DNA from: Desulfitobacterium chlororespirans DSM 11544
Lineage (GTDB): Bacteria; Bacillota; Desulfitobacteriia; Desulfitobacteriales; Desulfitobacteriaceae
Direction: 5' to 3'
Length of the DNA: 64,000 nucleotides
NCBI RefSeq assembly: GCF_900143285.1
Contig: NZ_FRDN01000008.1
Coordinates: 253,926-317,925 of the forward strand
Both the position numbers and the translations under genes were made by a program. Numbering within the stretch: position 1 is the first letter of the stretch; each line of letters starts with the position of its first letter. This document shows positions 60,387 through 64,000 of this stretch, piece after piece. The notes beneath the pieces were generated by a model. That model ran no database searches, was not told the origin of the DNA, and saw nothing but the letters and a program-made list of their open reading frames with translations.

Positions 60387-62618
60387 ATGGGTATATCAAG
60401 ACGTGAATTTTTGACCGGTGTGGGGGCAGCCGGTCTGGTTGCCGCCACCGGAGGGGGGCTTGCCGGGTGCGCGCCCGCCGCACCGGCAACCAGTGATCCC
60501 AGCCCCGACCAAGGAAGTGCTGCCGGCGTCGCAGCCGCAGGAGAACTGATCGCGGCGGCTTATCTCAATCCTCAGGATTACGACTACCGCCAAAATACCA
60601 CTGACTTCAAGACACTGTTTTCACCCCTGAAGATCGGCTCGCTCAATCTCAACCACCGCATGGTTAAATCTGCCGCCGGATCAGCCGCTTATCTGGCCGG
60701 GTTTACCGATGAACTGCTTCAGTACTATGTCAACTTTGCCAAGGGTGGCGTCGAGCTGATCTGGGTCGAAGACATTGCCGCGTTTGAGCCGCCTGCCGAT
60801 GGCAGCCCCATCCCTATGGCAACGGTGGAATTTGGCCGGAAGCTCGTCAAGGAGTGCGGCAAATACGGTGCCAAACTGGGTTATCAGTGGGCGCAGTTTC
60901 CAAGAACACCGGTTGGATCCATGACAGCCAAGGACATTGCCGAGGCACAAGCTCATGGCGTGGCCCTTGCTCAGGCGATGCAGCAAATGGGCTTTGCCGC
61001 CCTGGAGATCAACGCTGCCGGATTTAACCTGGGCGAGCAGTTTCTTTCCCGCTTCCACAACAACCGCACGGATGAATACGGTGCCGGCAGCCTGGAAAAT
61101 CGCGCCCGCTTTGTGACCGAATGTATCCAGAAAATCAAAAAAGCCTGCGGCAGCGACTTTGTCGTACAAATCCTGATCGATTGCATTGAAGAAAACGATA
61201 ATCTGACCAACAACGCCACCCTGATGACCTTAGACAATGCGGTGACCGCTCCTCACAATAAAGTAACCACCATTGAAGAAGGTATCGGTATGGCCAAGCT
61301 GTTCGAGGCCGCCGGCTGCGATTCCATGCATCTTCGCTTAGGCCCTCTGGGCAACCACCCTTGCCAATTCGGCAGCGATCTTTACTTTATCCTAAATGGG
61401 ATTGAGGGTGCGACCGGTTACGGTACCCAGTGGGATTTCTCTAGGCACTGGCAAGGCCAGCTGATCGGCAACCATAGCGGTGCCGGGATGCTGATCGACA
61501 TTGTCGCCCGGTATAAAAAGGCCCTCAGCATCCCTTGCGGCACCGTCACCTATATGGACCCGGCCCATGCCCCGGATTACTTCGAGAAGGCTCTGGCCGA
61601 CGGCAAACTCGATTTCTATATCATGAACCGCCCGCTGACCGTGGACTCCGACTATGTCAAGAAGCTGAAAGAGGGACGCAGAGATGAAATCGCTCCCTGC
61701 ACCCGTTGCCTGCATTGCCACATCGGCTCCAACGAGATGAACCGGGCCATGGGTTATTGCCGTGTTAACGCACTGACCCAGCGGGTCATGACCGATAAAG
61801 GCCCCAAGACCTATGAACTTCAACCGGCTGCGGCAGCGAAGAAGGTCATGGTCATCGGCGGCGGTCCTGCCGGGATGGAAGCCGCCCGCATCGCCGCCGC
61901 CCGTGGTCACAAGGTCACACTCTATGAAAAGAGCAGTTCTCTGGGCGGCAACCTCTCCTTTGCCCGCATGGTCAAAGGGCCTCACGAAAATCTGGACGAC
62001 CTTAAGGCCTATCTGATCAGGCAGCAGGAGCTGAACGGCGTGACCGTCGTTTTGAACAAGGAAGTGGATGCGGCACTGATAAACAGCACTGCTCCGGACG
62101 CCGTAATCCTTGCCGTGGGCTCTTTGCCTGGCAAGGTGGGGGCAAGCGGCGGCAACGTGCCGATCCTTGACCTTATCAAATTCATGGGCAACGGCACCGG
62201 TAAAAACGTCGTGGTCTTCGGCTCCAACGCCCAGGCCTTCGATGCGGCTTTGTGGCTCACCGTGCACAAAAAGAAGGTCACCATTGTGACTCCGAATAAG
62301 AACGAAGATCTGGACAAACAGCAGTCTCAGCACGCCATGCGCTTTATGACCACCGCCCTCTATTCTCTGGGGGTAAAAGTCTATCCTGAGTCCACGATCA
62401 AGGAAATCGGAGACGGACAGATTACCGTTGCCACGAATGGCGGGTTCGAAACCGTCATTGCCGCGGACTCGATCATCAACGCAGCCGATCTGCTGCCGAA
62501 CAAGTCTTTGCTGGACGGGATATCCGTGAGAGAGACTTATGCAATCGGCGACTGCAACGAGCCATTTAACATTGCTTTGGCCATCCGGGCCGGAAATGAT
62601 GTTGGCCGCACTGTGTAG
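60387..62618 (+). CDS. Tat-exported OYE/FAD oxidoreductase (2,4-dienoyl-CoA reductase type), probable lipoprotein
   Basis: The protein has 743 residues from ATG 60387 (AAAGGAG upstream). A twin-arginine signal, SRREFLTG, is followed by LAGC (Cys28), so it may be lipid-anchored outside the membrane. Residues about 76-420 are an Old Yellow Enzyme FMN barrel (LFSPLKIGSLNLNHRMVKSA). CTRCLHCHIGSNEMNRAMGYC (ligands Cys437, 440, 443 and a later Cys) should hold a 4Fe-4S cluster. From residue 485, VMVIGGGPAGMEAARIAAA begins the FAD/NAD(P)-type domains; the second nucleotide-binding loop is altered (VVVFGSNAQAFD). NADH is unlikely outside the cell, so electrons may come from membrane cytochromes. It probably reduces an enone-like respiratory acceptor; the substrate is unknown. 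Confidence 0.88.
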   Translation: MGISRREFLTGVGAAGLVAATGGGLAGCAPAAPATSDPSPDQGSAAGVAAAGELIAAAYLNPQDYDYRQNTTDFKTLFSPLKIGSLNLNHRMVKSAAGSAAYLAGFTDELLQYYVNFAKGGVELIWVEDIAAFEPPADGSPIPMATVEFGRKLVKECGKYGAKLGYQWAQFPRTPVGSMTAKDIAEAQAHGVALAQAMQQMGFAALEINAAGFNLGEQFLSRFHNNRTDEYGAGSLENRARFVTECIQKIKKACGSDFVVQILIDCIEENDNLTNNATLMTLDNAVTAPHNKVTTIEEGIGMAKLFEAAGCDSMHLRLGPLGNHPCQFGSDLYFILNGIEGATGYGTQWDFSRHWQGQLIGNHSGAGMLIDIVARYKKALSIPCGTVTYMDPAHAPDYFEKALADGKLDFYIMNRPLTVDSDYVKKLKEGRRDEIAPCTRCLHCHIGSNEMNRAMGYCRVNALTQRVMTDKGPKTYELQPAAAAKKVMVIGGGPAGMEAARIAAARGHKVTLYEKSSSLGGNLSFARMVKGPHENLDDLKAYLIRQQELNGVTVVLNKEVDAALINSTAPDAVILAVGSLPGKVGASGGNVPILDLIKFMGNGTGKNVVVFGSNAQAFDAALWLTVHKKKVTIVTPNKNEDLDKQQSQHAMRFMTTALYSLGVKVYPESTIKEIGDGQITVATNGGFETVIAADSIINAADLLPNKSLLDGISVRETYAIGDCNEPFNIALAIRAGNDVGRTV

Positions 62619-62690
62619 TTAGCAGCTGTGCTCTGCTTTTAAATCTGTTTAATGACTCAGAAGGTAACCGCTTTTGAGCGAAAGTAGGGA

Positions 62691-62726
62691 GCCGGCAGGT
62701 TTTACAACCTTGCCGGCGCTTTTTTT
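62691..62726 (+). terminator. Terminator of oxidoreductase gene
   Basis: GCCGGCAGGTT and AACCTTGCCGGC form a stem with one bulged T and loop TTAC, followed by a run of seven T. Confidence 0.85.
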
Positions 62727-62849
62727 AGATCAGTATAACCATGAATGGGCAGCATGACCATCTTAATTCAGCCCTTCCATTCATGTGTGGGACGAATTAA
62801 GGACACGTTGTTGCTTCTTAAGTCATAGTCTCCTATTCAGCAAAGAGGG

Positions 62850-62879
62850 TTGACTATGCATAAAGATTGTCAGTACAAT
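62850..62879 (+). promoter_or_regulatory. Sigma-A promoter of threonine aldolase gene
   Basis: TTGACT (62850-62855), 18 bases, TACAAT (62874-62879). The leader of about 110 bases contains a 9-bp hairpin (62914-62940, GGGAAG...CTTCCC). I see no T-box or other riboswitch motif in the gap 62727-62998. Confidence 0.65.
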
Positions 62880-62998
62880 TGCCTTAGAGCAGCTTAATCC
62901 GAACGAAAGGAATGGGAAGTTTATAGTTTAAAAGCTTCCCCAAGGATAAAGATGGATAGGCGTTTTTCGGTCTATAGTGAGGGAATTCTGGAGGTATA

Positions 62999-64000
62999 AT
63001 GAGATCAATTATTGATTATAGAAGCGATGCGGTGACATTAGCAACATTTGAGATGCGTCAGGCGATGGCCAATGCTGAAGTCGGAGATGACTTTGCGGGC
63101 GAAGATCCCACAGTTAAACAGTTGGAAGCTATGAGCGCTCAAATGTTTGGCAAAGAAGCAGGGTTATTTGTTATTTCAGCGACAATGGCCAACCAAATCG
63201 CCATTATGACCTCTACACAGCCTGGAGACGAGGTTTTAGTGGGTGAAGAGTCCCATATTTTTAATATGGAAACAGGAGGGCTAGCGGCTCTTTCCGGAGT
63301 TCAGGCCAGACCTCTTCGAAGTTCAAACGGAGAGTTCAGTTTGTCTGATGTTCAACGGGCTGTTCGAAAGGGTGGGCTTCAATCACCGATTACAAGGGTG
63401 CTGTGTCTGGAAAATACCTATGATTTAAATCTTGGCCTCCCGCTATCCCAAGAATATATGTCGGAGATCTCGATGCTGGCACATGACCATGATGTGCTGG
63501 TTTATTTGGATGGAGCCCGAATATTCAATGCAGCAACGGCCTTAAAAATTGAGCCTGAGTTTCTATGCCGAGGCATTGATGTCCTGCAATTTTCTCTTTG
63601 CAAAGGATTGAGCGCTCCTGTAGGTGCTATTCTTCTGGGAACAAAGGATTTCATTGCCCAAGCACGGAGAGTTCGGCAGAGAATTGGCGGTGGAGTGACA
63701 AAGGCTGGTTATATGGCTGCAGCAGGAGTTGTCGCACTGCAAACCATGATTGATAGGATTGAAGAAGATCATATCCATGCCAAGCGCTTGGCTTTTAAAC
63801 TTGCAGAAGTAGACGAGAGCCTGGTCAATGTGGAAAAGACCTTGACCAATATTGTTCAAATCAGTCTTAAAAATGCAGGAAAAGATGCGGTGCTTCTGAC
63901 CGCTGAATTAGAAAAGCAGGGTATAAAAATTAAAACCGTAGATCAAACAACGTGCAGGTTAGTTACTCATTGGGGGATTACGGTCAGTGATGTTGATAAA
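62999..64000 (+). CDS. Low-specificity L-threonine aldolase (3' end outside window)
   Basis: An open frame of 334 codons runs off the right edge. It starts MRSIIDYRSDAVTLATFEMR and has the family motifs AEVGDDFAGEDPTVKQLE, LVGEESHIFNMETGGLAAL, LCLENTYDLNLG, VYLDGARIFNAA and FSLCKGLSAPVG with the PLP-binding Lys. This is the fold type I beta-eliminating lyase family; it cleaves threonine or allo-threonine to glycine and acetaldehyde in the cytosol. GGAGG lies just before the ATG. Family length is about 340 residues, so only a few codons are missing. Confidence 0.9.
   Translation, partial: MRSIIDYRSDAVTLATFEMRQAMANAEVGDDFAGEDPTVKQLEAMSAQMFGKEAGLFVISATMANQIAIMTSTQPGDEVLVGEESHIFNMETGGLAALSGVQARPLRSSNGEFSLSDVQRAVRKGGLQSPITRVLCLENTYDLNLGLPLSQEYMSEISMLAHDHDVLVYLDGARIFNAATALKIEPEFLCRGIDVLQFSLCKGLSAPVGAILLGTKDFIAQARRVRQRIGGGVTKAGYMAAAGVVALQTMIDRIEEDHIHAKRLAFKLAEVDESLVNVEKTLTNIVQISLKNAGKDAVLLTAELEKQGIKIKTVDQTTCRLVTHWGITVSDVDK

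Noticed and set aside
61392-62333. Antisense frame of 313 codons opposite the oxidoreductase
   Set aside because: The plus-strand protein has complete cofactor motifs there; the antisense product looks like shadow sequence.
62856-62897. 13-codon leader-like frame MHKDCQYNCLRAA before the threonine aldolase gene
   Set aside because: It overlaps a good -35/-10 pair (62850-62879) and would lie mostly upstream of the transcription start.
62727-62998. T-box or riboswitch before the threonine aldolase gene
   Set aside because: No T-box core or specifier structure is visible; only a short hairpin is present.

Overview
The window looks like a chromosomal segment of an anaerobic, spore-former-type Firmicute, most likely Desulfitobacterium or a close relative. 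This is inferred from a DMSO-reductase-type iron-sulfur subunit, a Tat-exported Old-Yellow-Enzyme/FAD oxidoreductase with its own MerR regulator, DUF1659/DUF2922 proteins, strong AGGAGG ribosome-binding sites and the general protein style. No rRNA, tRNA or CRISPR array was found.

Left arm (1-12.2 kb). It starts with the end of a four-cluster ferredoxin subunit and a small Cys-tailed protein. A complete IS1182-family insertion sequence and an Rpn-type nuclease gene follow; the nuclease promoter carries a perfect LexA/DinR box. Next is a 3.1-kb accessory island bounded by two copies of a 100-bp direct repeat. It holds a candidate structured RNA, a receiver-only response regulator, DUF1659/DUF2922 and a DUF3102 protein. 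A minus-strand operon then encodes a MarR regulator, a heterodimeric ABC multidrug exporter and a small alarmone synthetase.

Centre (12.2-53.5 kb). This is a large extracellular-type contractile injection system (eCIS, phage-tail-like). On the minus strand lie a DUF4157 metallopeptidase-like cargo protein and a small chaperone-like protein. On the plus strand come two small proteins and the AAA+ ATPase. A regulatory cassette (LytTR response regulator, 7TM GHKL histidine kinase, MalT/LAL-type LuxR regulator) follows. The structural operon then runs: unknown protein, sheath, tube, a tail-assembly chaperone with an apparent programmed -1 frameshift, second tube-like protein, a 1480-residue low-complexity protein, LysM protein, split spike (gp27-like and gp5-like), gp25, two baseplate-J-like wedge proteins, P2-I-like tail protein, and a fibre/adaptor-like protein with an Ig-like end. 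The downstream part is unusual: a pseudokinase-like protein, a membrane protein with a degenerate nucleotide-cyclase domain, a membrane MORN-repeat protein and a secreted helical TolC-like protein precede the DUF4255 tail terminator, an unknown beta-rich protein and a DUF4280 PAAR-like tip.

Right arm (53.5-64 kb). A membrane sensor-like protein, a GNAT acetyltransferase, an ABC_sub_bind lipoprotein and a sensor-MFS fusion continue in the same direction with tight spacing, so they may be part of the CIS transcription unit. A MerR regulator and its target promoter (19-bp spacer with a perfect dyad) drive the Tat lipoprotein oxidoreductase. The window ends inside a threonine aldolase gene.

Working model (inference): the contractile particle is loaded with the DUF4157 protein. 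Its expression is set by the LytTR/GHKL pair and the LAL regulator. The membrane pseudo-enzyme module and the sensor proteins may tether the particle to the envelope and couple firing to extracellular signals.
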